A DNA stretch of 64,000 nt from contig NC_031769.1 of NCBI RefSeq assembly GCF_001522545.3, positions 127,433,613-127,497,612 on the forward strand, written 5' to 3'. The position numbers were made by a program, and so were the translations under genes. Positions within the stretch are counted from its first letter, which is position 1. Each line of letters opens with the position of its first letter. Shown here piece by piece: positions 12,501 to 23,315 of the stretch. The DNA comes from Parus major. Taxonomy: Eukaryota; Chordata; Aves; Passeriformes; Paridae. The notes beneath the pieces are model-generated. The model was given only the letters and a program-made list of their open reading frames with translations, was not told where the DNA came from and did no database searches.

Positions 12501-15500
12501 AGAAGTTTTTTCTGTGTTTTCTAGGCAGTGCATGTATGAAGGAGAGCATATTTTGTATTATCCTAGATGTATTTCATATATGTCTAAAACATTTTATTTC
12601 CAGGATGATCTTAAAGCAACTTTAACAGCAAAGAACCGAGAAGCCAAGCAATTATCTCAACTGGAAAAGACACGTCAGAGGAATCCATCAGATCTACACG
12701 TTATTGTATCCTGCGTTTTTAGTCACTATGAGAAATATTTTTAAGATTTCTTGGGAATTAAACTGTTACATTTAGGAAATTGTAGTAACAATAATGCTGC
12801 TTAGAGGGACTGTTTCCAATATTCAATCTTTTCTTAAACTTCATGAAAAATTACAGCTGCTACAGAGTAAGCTACTTAAGTAGTTACTTACTTTTGAATT
12901 GAAGAGAGACTATGAAGTATTTATGCAAGAGAGGTAGGCATAGGTTACACCTAGGAATTTGGAAGTTTTTGAAAGTAAGTGAAATCAGACAATTTCTTTT
13001 TTATTTCTGTGTATTTATTGTTTTATTGTTTTTCTCCCTGCCATTTTGGTAATTGTGCTTCCTTGTACCTAGATGAGATACAAGTTTCCTCCAGCTGCAA
13101 GAAAGGATAAGTTGTTATTCTGTTAGTAGAATACTCAGCTAGACTACTCTTCCTTTCCGAAGACCAGTCACCCTCCCCAGTGTATTATTCTGTATCTCAG
13201 TGGGAAAAATTAAGCCTCCATCAAACTGAACTGGAATTTCCATTAAAATCTCATCAAAGTTTCAAATTTTGAAGCAATCAGAATCTAGGGAATGCCAAAA
13301 TAAATGGGATGAAGGCAATCCTACTTCAGTCCCTTTACACTTACATATTATGATCCAGGATCTAGGTTCATGATGTGCTGTTTAATTTTTATTATATTTC
13401 AGTGTTGGACTTGGAAATTAAGCAGTCTTATTCGTTGTTGGATTTTGTCAACTCTGTTTCAGAATCTCTAGGATCTTTCTAGTGACTGGGGCATGAGCCT
13501 GTAGAAAGAGTGAAAATGACTGTGTTGGTTAAACAGGACACAGGAGAACTACATTTTATTTTTGTCTTTGCCAGATCATTTCCATTTAATATTAATCAAA
13601 TCAGTTAAAACAAGTCATGACTAATTAGAATTCCTCATGAAATCAAGGCAGATGTGTGTCAGCCACAGGGTTAGAATTTGAGCCGTGTTGCAAAGTTCTC
13701 TTGTTGGAATTAAGGGAGTGAATTATAACAATAAGCTGTTTTCCCCAAAGGGAGACTGGTCCCATTTTTCTCCCGTGAGTTAATTCCCATTTCATTTCAT
13801 GGGTATGTCAGTGGCAATTAGTTATTTTCTTCTTGTTTCTTTTCTAAGCTTTTTCCAAATACTCTTCTGTGACTTAGGTTCTTGTTTACCTGTTTTCTGT
13901 ACTTAAGGCTTTGCCTGAACAGCTATAAAATCTCAGTATAGTCGGATTCTGCATATGGCAAAAGCACCAAATGCTGTCTATTTGCATTTTAAAATGATTG
14001 ACACAAAATGCATAAAAAGGTATTAGGAGCAGGAATGTGTTCATTTGCTTTTGAGGAGCACTTTGCTCCTCAAAAGCAAATGAAGTGCTGGTCAGCTTTC
14101 AGGTCTGAGAGAGGCTTTACCACATTAGAACACATCAGCTGGGCACCTGCTGGGGTTCTCTTATTCTTGAGCAACTGTGATGTTTCAGTAGTAAACAACT
14201 TTGGTCACAGATAGCAGAAGATCTTTATTCACTCCCATCTTACAAATGGGGTGTTAGCACAGCTTTGAAAAGAAATCATTAACAGATTTTTAAAAATACA
14301 CTTCTGTAAATCAAAATAGATTATTTTTTCTGAAGTCTGCTAAACTGTAGGTTGCCTGCTTTTTTTTTTTTTTTTTAAATAAATAACCAAACCCTCAGTC
14401 CAAAACAAACAGCTGTCCTGAAATGTTCTAGCCTGGATACTTGAATTCTAGCAAAGCTCTAACAAACCGTACGTCTTACAACCAGAAGCTTCAGACAACA
14501 TAATAACAGAACTAAATATATAGACATTTTGAAATAAATAAGGTAAATAGTTCACAGTATATTAAAAGTAGAAGTGAATATGAACATGTCCATGAATATT
14601 GATTGCCACATTGCCATTTTTTCCTTTACTAATATTTCCAGTCACAGGTGAGTGTTCAGAGGAGAAAATACCAAGCTGTTGTTGTCCAAACTGTGCAGGC
14701 TGTGACTTTAGACACTTCACTCTAAAACAACCAGAATTCTTCTCGAAAGGATCTGTGCACAAATTATGTCCAATCTAAGATGTATTGTGGAGATATATCT
14801 GATTTTCATAGAAATAACATACTGTATTATGTGTAAGGGCTGCATATGCATAATAGCTGCCATCACTTACAGAGTGATGACTGAAGTAATTGAAAATACA
14901 CAAAATGTCTTTTCTTCCCTCCTGTGGTTTGGGCAAAATCAAGAGAGAGAGATGGACATTTGACCCAATGTACTACTAAAGAACATTATCAATTTTGTTT
15001 GCCCCTTAATGGCAGAATATTGTCTATGTTTTTGAAAGGGGATTGTTTCAAATTGATAATCCTGTAAAGTAAGATTAGCAGATTAGTCAAAGAAGTGAAT
15101 AGAGCATGCCTTATGCCTTAGGTTTCTACATATGAACACTAAAAGCTAGATCACAAGAACTGGTGGTTCTTGTGCTGTCTATTTTGCACATGAAAAAAAT
15201 CCTCTCTTAAGTTGCAGTTTTGTAGAAATGGGAAGAACCCTACAATTTGGTCATAGAATACAGTACTTGATCCATTTACTACTTTCAAATCCCACGACAA
15301 AATAGATTTGTGATAATACTGACTGAGCCTGAGTAAGTATCATAGTGTATGATGTTTGACCAGTTATTTATGGAAAATAACAGAAGTTCAGACCCAAATC
15401 TTACAGATTACAAGTGCAAGCTGTTACAACTGTACATTGTTAATTTATAATAGTACACAGTTCTCAGACTTGATTTAATCAGAACAGTTTGAATATATTT

Positions 15501-18500
15501 CATTAAACGGTAGCGAACTTTCTATAAAGTTCATAATTATATCTAATTAAAATAGCTATCTAAAATAGCTTTTTGTAGTAACAAAATAAGAAAAATAAGA
15601 AAAAACAGGAAAATGAGAATGTATTAAGAATTGGTTGATGTTTCCCCTTCCCAGTGCCATGTTGAAGATGTTTTTTATAAGATAATTTAATAATACAAAA
15701 ATATTAAAAACATAAATACTTGAAATGCATTTGAATCTAAAAATTACAGTAACTCTAGCCTGCAGGAACATTGGTTCCAGCTGCTGCTATAATTGTCAAT
15801 TGAATAATACGTAAAAACTTACTAAGATGAGGTTCAGCACACTATACTGGAAAAGATTTTCTGTACCCAGCAGGTTGATCTGCAGTAGAAAACAAGGGGT
15901 GATCTTTCCTGCTCCCCCCCTGCACTGGCATGTGCTGGGTTAAGTACCTAAACCCAGTCACTGTGTTGTCAATGGCTCAGTAAAACTATACCATGATTAT
16001 TACAGAAGGCTAATCAGGGCAGAGGAACTTTCCTGACTGGCTGCAGCTGGTCATTTTTCATGTTTCACGTCAAGGTCACAAGAGTGCAGAAGGCATCTTT
16101 ATATGTTCCTTAAGCTACATACTGTAACACAGACATGTATTGTTTTGTAAACTCAGACTTAAATGTTTTCATGGCAATTACAGCAAGTAGCTTTGTATCA
16201 AATGCAGGACTAATTTCACTTTTGTTTTACTTTACTAGGCTGAAAATGAACTGCAGAGAGCGACATTGGACGCTACTCGAACAACTCGGCATTTAGAGGA
16301 AACCATTGATCATTTTGAGAAACAGAAGATAAGGGACATCAAAGTATATATGCTCACATTTCATCTTGCACAATAAAATTACTATAGTTAGTCAGGGGCA
16401 AGATTAGCAACATTCAGTATTCACTGAAATGCAAATCTCATGGTATTCATGAATATTTCACAGAATTGTAAATTATAGATATGTATAGAATCTACAGATA
16501 ACTTACCCTCAACCTGATATAAAAGAGTATCTTCAAAATAGCAAAATTTCTGACTGACATCTTGTGAATACATTTTGGAGATTATCAAGTGACTTTTCAG
16601 TAAGACATGTTATTCCTAATAACATTCTCTCTTTACTTTTGAAGTATTTATTTATAATCTATTATTAAATAATAACTGCATAAGTGATAACCTAGCCAGC
16701 ATTTATGTTTAATTTCTAAAATTCAGGTCTGACTACTTAAAAGTACCAAGTATTATGCAGTTACTTATATGATATAAATACCAAACACAGAATACAGTAA
16801 TTTTTTGAAGTGAAAATGTACTTTACTGCATTAAGAATACTTTTATTTTCATTTGCTTTCAGAACATATTTTCTGAATTTATAACCATTGAAATGTTGTT
16901 CCATGGGAAGGCTTTAGAGATACTTACTGCTGCCTACCAGAATATCCAAAATATTGATGAAAATGAAGATTTGGAGGTAAGAGTGATTGAGATTTGCTTT
17001 TCTGTTTACTTCCTATATAAATACAGTTTTCACAGTTGGGCTAGACCTGTCCCACACAGAAAAATGCAACAAATATTTCAGGTTCCCAGAACAAACTCAT
17101 GTATACCAAGCGTCTTTTTTGCACTTCTTCAGCAAAAGCATGCAGGTTTATAATCTCAAAGAACACAAACAGAGAGAAATTGCAGTGGCAATCTAATCTT
17201 TCCCACAAATCTCAGAAAAGAGACTCATAAAATTACCTGCCACTCCAAACTCAGCTAAACATAGTTTTTCAAGAACACTTCTGCAGTGAGCCTTGCTCTA
17301 AAGATGCACATAGAAAAAAATCTTACCCTGCTGTGATAAAATGATGTAAAGACTAAGTACTGCATTAAAGATCTCCCTCTAACCTGAATTTTGTTTGTTT
17401 GTTTTCATCTTTTAATCATTTTTATTAGGCTGTTCTAGAATTAAGAGACATTTGTTATTTACTACACTGTTTCTTTTGCCTTGTGGCAGTAACCAGATTC
17501 AAGTCGCCCTTTCTTTTCTATTTGAATTATAGTCTCTCTTTGCCATGATATGCTTTTCAGTCCTTTTTTCATTCTTGCAGTTCTTCTGAATGTTGGGGCT
17601 TTAAACTTAATATCATTGAAATGTGTGTTGTGTATATATGTTAGGTTTGTCAAAAAAGTTGCATCAATTTCAGTACTTTTTTGTAAGTCCTATCAGTCAT
17701 AATTTTATTTTTTTTATGACATAGCTCAGAACCAAGTTAGCACAAGACTTAACAAAACATGTTTCTTCAGTGACAGTCATGTTTGAGACTACCTGGTAAT
17801 TTTAGTTCATGGCATGGATTTAAATAGCAATTTTGTACTATTTTAGTTTCACAATTATAGTGTCACATGGCACCAATTAAGAAATCTCCTTTAAGTCAGT
17901 ACTTTGGCTTTCACAACCAAATTTTTAATCTCATTTTTAATTTCCTGTTAATTGGACAATTACTTTTCATAAAAATACTGACCATAATATACCATCTCCT
18001 TGACCTAAAGTCTTACAGAAATAGCTGTATTGGTTATTGAAATAACTTAAAAATATAATGGATGTTACAGTCTCCCCTGTATTCTAAGAGGTTTCCCAAA
18101 TTTTTCTTGAGTTGTACATCTCCTGTACATTGCAAGTAACATTTTTCTGATGGCAGTTGTGACAGGCAGCAGGGATTTGCTTGTGAAGGGGCTGAGTTCA
18201 TCTTTGCAAGAAATGGAGAGCCTGAAGGAGTTGCTATGGTTCATATGTCTAGCTTAGCCTGAAACTCAGCTAAGTTGGTGGGAAGCCAGTAGTTTTCCCT
18301 GTGTAAATGCCCCCAAACCTCTGAAGAATGTTTACCTTGACCACATAAGTATGTTGATGTGTCTAGGTTAAGCAAGGACACTGTTTCTGCTAAAAGTCAT
18401 CAGCCCATACTACAGTTGATGCACATCTCTAGATCAGGTTTCATTGTCCAGTGCTGCATTTCTGCAAGCTTCAGTCTTGGATTCTTAGCTTGCTAGCATC

Positions 18501-21500
18501 TAAGTCACAGATTTCTCCATCTGCTTAGGTTTTTCGGAGCTCGCTTTATCCACCAGACTGTCAGTCTCGCTTAGACATAGTTCGTGCAAATTCCAAGTCC
18601 CCCCTGCAAAGAACTGGCTCCTTGAAATCTTCTCTGAGAACAGCACAGGTAAGAAAAAAAATTACATACTAAACCACTGTATCAAAGCTCTGCTTAAGAT
18701 AATGCACATGGATCCCCTGTCTTTACTCAGTTTAGGACCATCAGAAATAGAAAGAAACTTTTCAATGACATAAATATCATATTAAGCTCTTGATAATGCA
18801 GCTTTTTCATTGAGAGAAAAAACCCTCAGCTTTTAAAGCTGTGTTGCTTACTTTTCACAGATGCCATTTCCAGCAATACTTAGTCTTCCATCAACTGGCA
18901 TCTTGCAGAGATCTAGGAGCTTGTTTGAAAGAGTAGTGACATTCTTTAAAAACTTGCATATTTTTAGTATTCAGATTGTAGAGCGTGGCCCACCAGGTCC
19001 TAATCCAGACTAGTGATGCCTTCTAGCAGCAGAGCAAACCCATGACCAACAGATGTCTCCTTTTATACTCTCAAAGTTCACAGCAGGTGAAGAAAAGGAT
19101 GATAAAAATTAGTGAAACAGTTGAAGACAGTGCTGCTCTTTTTGGGCCAGCTACCTTGCAAAAATATCTTTGCCGCTTGTTTACAGCAGTAGACTTGCAA
19201 ACATTGTAAAATGCCTGAATTATTTTTAACTTACTGCAACTATAATCCTGTAACTGCAATGATTCTTACCAGTGTTTCAGGTAAAGACAAAGCCACATAT
19301 AAAATGTATGTATCTTACTTTTCTTCTTTGAATAGAATCATGCATTGATATTGTAGCAAGGAAAATTTTTCTTGACTTCGTACACACTTTACACCTTCTT
19401 TGCTCTCAACACAGAACAGATCAATTATTACAGGTGAGCTGTTCTGTTGTTGAAATTGTGTCATCTGAAGAGATACAGCCTAGTGATTCAGTGCATGAAG
19501 TAGTACTACCTTGATTGAGTAACTTGCCAGTCCTCTCTATCATTCAAGCAAATTTCATGTTCAAGCTACTTCAGGAAATATAAGAGAGAAAAAACACAAA
19601 ACAAGAGAAAAACTGAGAGTACATACACTGATTTCTCCCAGAGGTGGAGTGGAACTCTATTTTGACTAACTAAAGTTAACCTATTTCATTTCCTAGACTG
19701 CTGTCTCAATTATAACTTTGAGTGTTAATGTTCCCAATAACCTCTCACTTACCTGAAAAAAACAGGAAGTCATCTAGACCTAGAGGGAAACTGCAATGCA
19801 ATTCAAAATAAGGTCATCTTAGTTGGCTGTACAGTGCATCTGCAGAGGGGAATCATGACACAGAAAAGGAGTGGAACACCCTACTAATCCAGTCACCATA
19901 GGACAGTGAAGAAAGGGCAGCCCTTTTCCTGATTCTTAAATAACATGGTGCTGGATTACACTAAGGGCTCTAATCTTTGGAACCACCAAACATTTCATGA
20001 GGGAAGAAAAATGCTGTATTGAGAAAAACCTTCAGGCAACTTACCTTTTCTGTGGATCTTCCACTCTGAGATTTTTGACAAATCTAGTTTCCTGCTACAC
20101 AGTAATCCTTTACTGTCTGTAATGCAGTAATTTGCAATTTCCAATGTAAAGCAGTATAAATTATGTGGGAAGCAGTTCATGGAATCACACAGCCCGAGTC
20201 TGTGGGGCAGGGGAGGACAAACACACAAACACTAACCTGTAGGTGGGGGACAGTGTGGGAAGTCACTGCATACAAGATGGAATAAAGTGTGCCAGTAACA
20301 CAATTCAGATCTTTTCAGAGGATTTAACATGCACCATCATTGAATTTATTTCTGGCTATGTGGACTAACTTTCTGTATTATCTGTATCTTAAAAATCTAA
20401 AGTACTCCTTGAGCTTGATTCATTTTCTCACAAGGAGCTATGTCCTTCATTTTACAACACTTCATTTCACAATTTATCCTGTTTTGGTTTACCAGTTCAG
20501 GTTGGTATAGCTTATATTTTAGAACTATAGCAAAACAGAATGATTTTCAATCAAACTTAAGTACACAAGTTTTATCTACATGCATTAAATGTAACTGACT
20601 TTCACACTTGACACTGTAGGACAGCAAAGTATTATTTTAACCATTATTGTAAAGAATGTATCTGAATGTTCCAACAGTAAGACGTGGAGAGAATTGCCAT
20701 GCTTTTGTAGTAACATCTGCAATGAAACATGGAGCTGAACCACTTAACCAAGGACAGTCATCACCTACATGCAACTCACGGAATTAATTTTTACATAAAA
20801 TTATTTATGGTCAACAAATTAGCATATTTTTCTTTTTTGCATTAAGTTATGAAAAATTAAATCTCATTACTGGTATGTTTTAGTTCTTTGCCACAACAAC
20901 TTGGATTTAAACGGCGTAATTTCTTTACTCACTTTCCTTCCCTGATCCAGTTTGGTTCTTAGGGACAGCCACATTAGCACCACCAGTGATAATATTTAAT
21001 ATACTATTTAGTTAATTGCTGCATGGTCAGAGGTATTTAACTAGTGAGCAGAAAAAAGCCATAAAGCCAGAACACTTCTTACTTCAGACAAGGGGAAAGG
21101 GGGGAACTTTTCTTCAGAAATATGATACAAGCTCTGCTGAAGAATTTCAGATGGTCTGAACTAGAAAAAAAAAACTTAGAATATTATTCTATCACTATTA
21201 TTCCAGTGAAATTCATTTCACCTTAACAGGCTAAATCTGCAGCATTCCTTAAACTCCAATTACAAAACACTGCCATTGTCTTTTTCTGCTTTCACAGAAT
21301 GAGAGTAATGCTGCCTTAGACATTGCAACTCAAGTTAACTTAGCTTCACCCAATGATTAACTCCATTTTCTGTTGTGTTCAGGAATTTTAAGCAAGTATT
21401 TGCTTTGAGCTAAATTACGTACTTTATGAGCATCAAGACTCAGGATTTTTCTGCTTTCAGAAGTTCAATGACTACAGTTTGCTTTACGTGCACAGAAAAA

Positions 21501-22613
21501 ACTTAAGTTACATAGACAGCTGTATGAATTATAACATCTCAGAAGTCAATAATGAGCATTTAAGGACTTTTAAAATAGGGGGCTGCTTAAAAAAAAGGCA
21601 AGCTCTGTCTTCAGTACAGAAATTTTTATTATATCACTGTGTAAGAAGACAAAGAAAATATAACCAAAATTAGAGCTGCAGACACCCAAGACCCACTGAA
21701 CCTGAAAAAATTTTTCAAAAGTATTTCAGAAGACTTGGATAACTGTCTTCAATGTTCTTTTTCTCAGAGAAAAAGAAAAACAACTCATATATCCTTCTTT
21801 ATATTGTAAATGTTGCATTGTCTGTGAATAATCTATCTTCAATAGGAATTAGACTGAGCCCTTATTAAAATAAAGTACAGACTGCAGAATCTGTCAAATG
21901 AGATGAAAGCTTGGCAGCTGGCATTTGTTTTTAATGTTTGATGAACCAAAAAGAGGAGTCACTCTGAAGGGAAGCATTGATGGGCACAGAAAGAAGTTCA
22001 TCTATGAATCAAGACTCTTGCCAAGTTTGTCTAATTCATTCTTGAAAGAAAAGAAAATGTAAAAAGCTTAGAGCAGCATAGATTTTCCATTTATTCTTCA
22101 GTTCATTTCATTGAAGAGGTCTAATGTCTTCAAGATAAGATTAGGCCCTAATACTCATCTTCAGCCTGCTGTTAAAACAGCAAACCCAGGAAAAAAATTG
22201 GTTTGCATCTTGTTGATTTTTAGCATTAATTAGGCAAAAAGACCATTTTCCCTATCCTATAATAGTTGTCAAGGACTATATGGAATTTTTTAACTTTTAA
22301 AAATCATTATAGTATTTTTATTCTGTGTCAAGTATCATTCCATTGGTGTGCATGTTATGAAAAGTTAATAAATAAACAATCTAGCCCCTCCCCCAACTGA
22401 AAACCCTACAAACATTTAGACAGAAAATGTCAATGGAGAATTATTTTTTGTTTGCAGAGAACAAACAGTTGATATCCTTTTGTTGGATTTTTGTTTTAGC
22501 TGATTTCCCGCAGAATGCTAAGAAAAGATGAAGAAGAGGACGAGGAGGAAGATGAAGATGATGAAGAGGAGGATGAGGAGGACGAATTTGATGCTACTAA
22601 GGAAGTGAGATAA
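3392..22613 (+). CDS. CIBAR1: CIBAR1 (FAM92A), CBY1-interacting BAR-domain protein, 8 coding exons
   Basis: Joined exons: 3392-3423, 5274-5508, 7953-8021, 12604-12705, 16239-16343, 16863-16976, 18529-18648 and 22500-22613. The 296-residue protein is close to the roughly 289 of human CIBAR1. Every junction preserves frame, and all introns start GT and end AG. The BAR-like coiled-coil domain covers about residues 15–225, with clearly recognised blocks such as NVEKHFGELCQIFA, KTARLRDKADLLVNEI, LEAKVVEPLK and FITIEMLFHGKALE. The family protein binds Chibby (CBY1) at the ciliary base and helps shape membranes there; human loss is linked to polydactyly. The C-terminus is an almost purely acidic tail (residues 269–288). 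The fourth intron has a U12-type donor. The first exon codes for only 10 full codons, and the N-terminus differs from mammals except for the initial Met-Met. Confidence 0.93.
3424..5273 (+). other. CIBAR1 intron 1
   Basis: AT-rich intron after the short first exon. It contains a 26-base tandem duplication of a near-palindrome (described separately) but no coding exon I can recognise. Its donor is CAG|GTACGG and its acceptor TATCCAG|G. Confidence 0.85.
4447..4510. repeat. Inverted repeat built on a 26-bp tandem duplication
   Basis: The 26-base unit 4455–4480 is repeated perfectly at 4481–4506. The outer arms 4447–4461 and 4496–4510 are perfect 15-base reverse complements, and the inner arms 4451–4461 and 4470–4480 also pair perfectly. 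The segment can form either of two hairpins. Confidence 0.95.
8330..8392 (+). repeat. Imperfect trinucleotide microsatellite
   Basis: Runs of GAT/GGT, then ACT, then ATT/GTT units follow each other. It lies in CIBAR1 intron 3. Confidence 0.8.
11712..12150 (-). mobile_element. CR1 LINE 3' fragment, antisense orientation
   Basis: The plus strand reads the complement of the CR1 3' end: a degenerate tail (AGTCATAGAATTCC) and 'AAAAAGACCTCTGTGATCAT' near 11760. 'TTTCCTCATATTTCATCTAA' near 11910 and 'CCTCCTCCAGGCTAAACACA' near 12045 follow. It lies in CIBAR1 intron 3 and has no coding capacity. Confidence 0.9.
12706..16238 (+). other. CIBAR1 intron 4, probable U12-type (minor spliceosome)
   Basis: The donor reads ATT|GTATCCTGC: it matches seven of eight positions of the U12 donor consensus RTATCCTT and lacks the U1-pairing bases of an ordinary donor. 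The acceptor is TTTACTTTACTAG|GCT. A loose U12-like branch sequence, TTGTTTTAC (6 of 9), places its branch A 10 bases before exon 5. The reading frame forces both ends, because an in-frame stop immediately precedes exon 5. The intron also contains a 21-bp perfect hairpin at 14040–14084. Confidence 0.7.
14040..14084. repeat. Perfect inverted repeat, 21-bp arms, 3-nt loop
   Basis: Arms 14040–14060 and 14064–14084 are exact reverse complements separated by CTT. It lies in CIBAR1 intron 4. It is too short and too perfect for a microRNA precursor or an old transposon end. Confidence 0.97.
16977..22499 (+). other. CIBAR1 introns 6 and 7
   Basis: Sequence between exons 6, 7 (18529–18648) and 8. It is AT-rich, without recognisable transposons or additional conserved exons. 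The short open frames at 16987, 17462, 19071, 19995 and 21479 are not supported. Confidence 0.7.
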
Positions 22614-23315
22614 CAAAGCTGTCCTAAGAAGGGTTTTTTTTATTAAGGGGGGGAAAAAGCCCTTTACCTAAAGGCTTTTGTATGCTGGATCTAGAATTTC
22701 ACCGGGGTTATATATTTAGAATTCAAGCAGGAGCAAGAATCAGTACTGATTCTAGAGTGCCAGACTACAAATGACTGGTTTCAAAGAATGGAAGAAAATC
22801 CACTGAAAGTGGACAGTTTCAGTAGCTAGAAAATTAAATATTTAAATTGATGCCTGTATTATATTTGCATAAATGTTATACTGTAACCACATTTGCTCAA
22901 ACTTACGTAATGAACAGTGTCCAAAAACTGCACTAAGCTTTCAAGCAGTTACACACATAGTTTTCTCATTACTTTGCCAAGATATTACCTCTCTATACAC
23001 CTCTTGAATTTATTAAGTACTCTAGCTGTAACTGTTATAATTGGGTTTATACATCCTAAAGTAATGTAGTAATTAAGAAACTGTTTGCAGCAACAACCTG
23101 TTAAGATTTCATTCTGCTATCCACTTTGGATGGCTGAAGGCAGGATGAGGTGTACTGTTTTTCTTATTTTCATTTTCCTCAGGCTTTCATAAGGTTCAGA
23201 TGACTTTTGATTCCTTTACACATACAGAATGAAGTCATAAATAAGGACCTGGCCCAGTATCTTATGTTCAATGCTGCTTTGCTTTTAAATAAAAGTGCCT
23301 TCATGATAAAACTAG
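22614..23315 (+). other. CIBAR1: CIBAR1 3' UTR with poly(A) signal
   Basis: Non-coding sequence follows the stop codon TAA at 22611–22613. An AATAAA hexamer at 23288–23293 is a likely polyadenylation signal, giving a 3' UTR of about 700 bases. The exact cleavage site cannot be seen, and other AATAAA copies occur further on. Confidence 0.55.

Larger units (their letters stand above)
5509..12603 (+). other. CIBAR1 introns 2 and 3 (with exon 3 between)
   Basis: AT-rich intronic sequence on both sides of the 69-base exon 7953–8021. Apart from a mixed trinucleotide repeat at about 8330–8392 and an antisense CR1 fragment at about 11712–12150, I see no recognisable features. Short open frames here, such as those at 6587, 8662, 10217 and 10895, look random. 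Confidence 0.75.

Noticed and set aside
14040..14084. MicroRNA precursor at the perfect hairpin
   Set aside because: A 21-bp stem with a 3-base loop is too short for a pre-miRNA and has no flanking lower stem.
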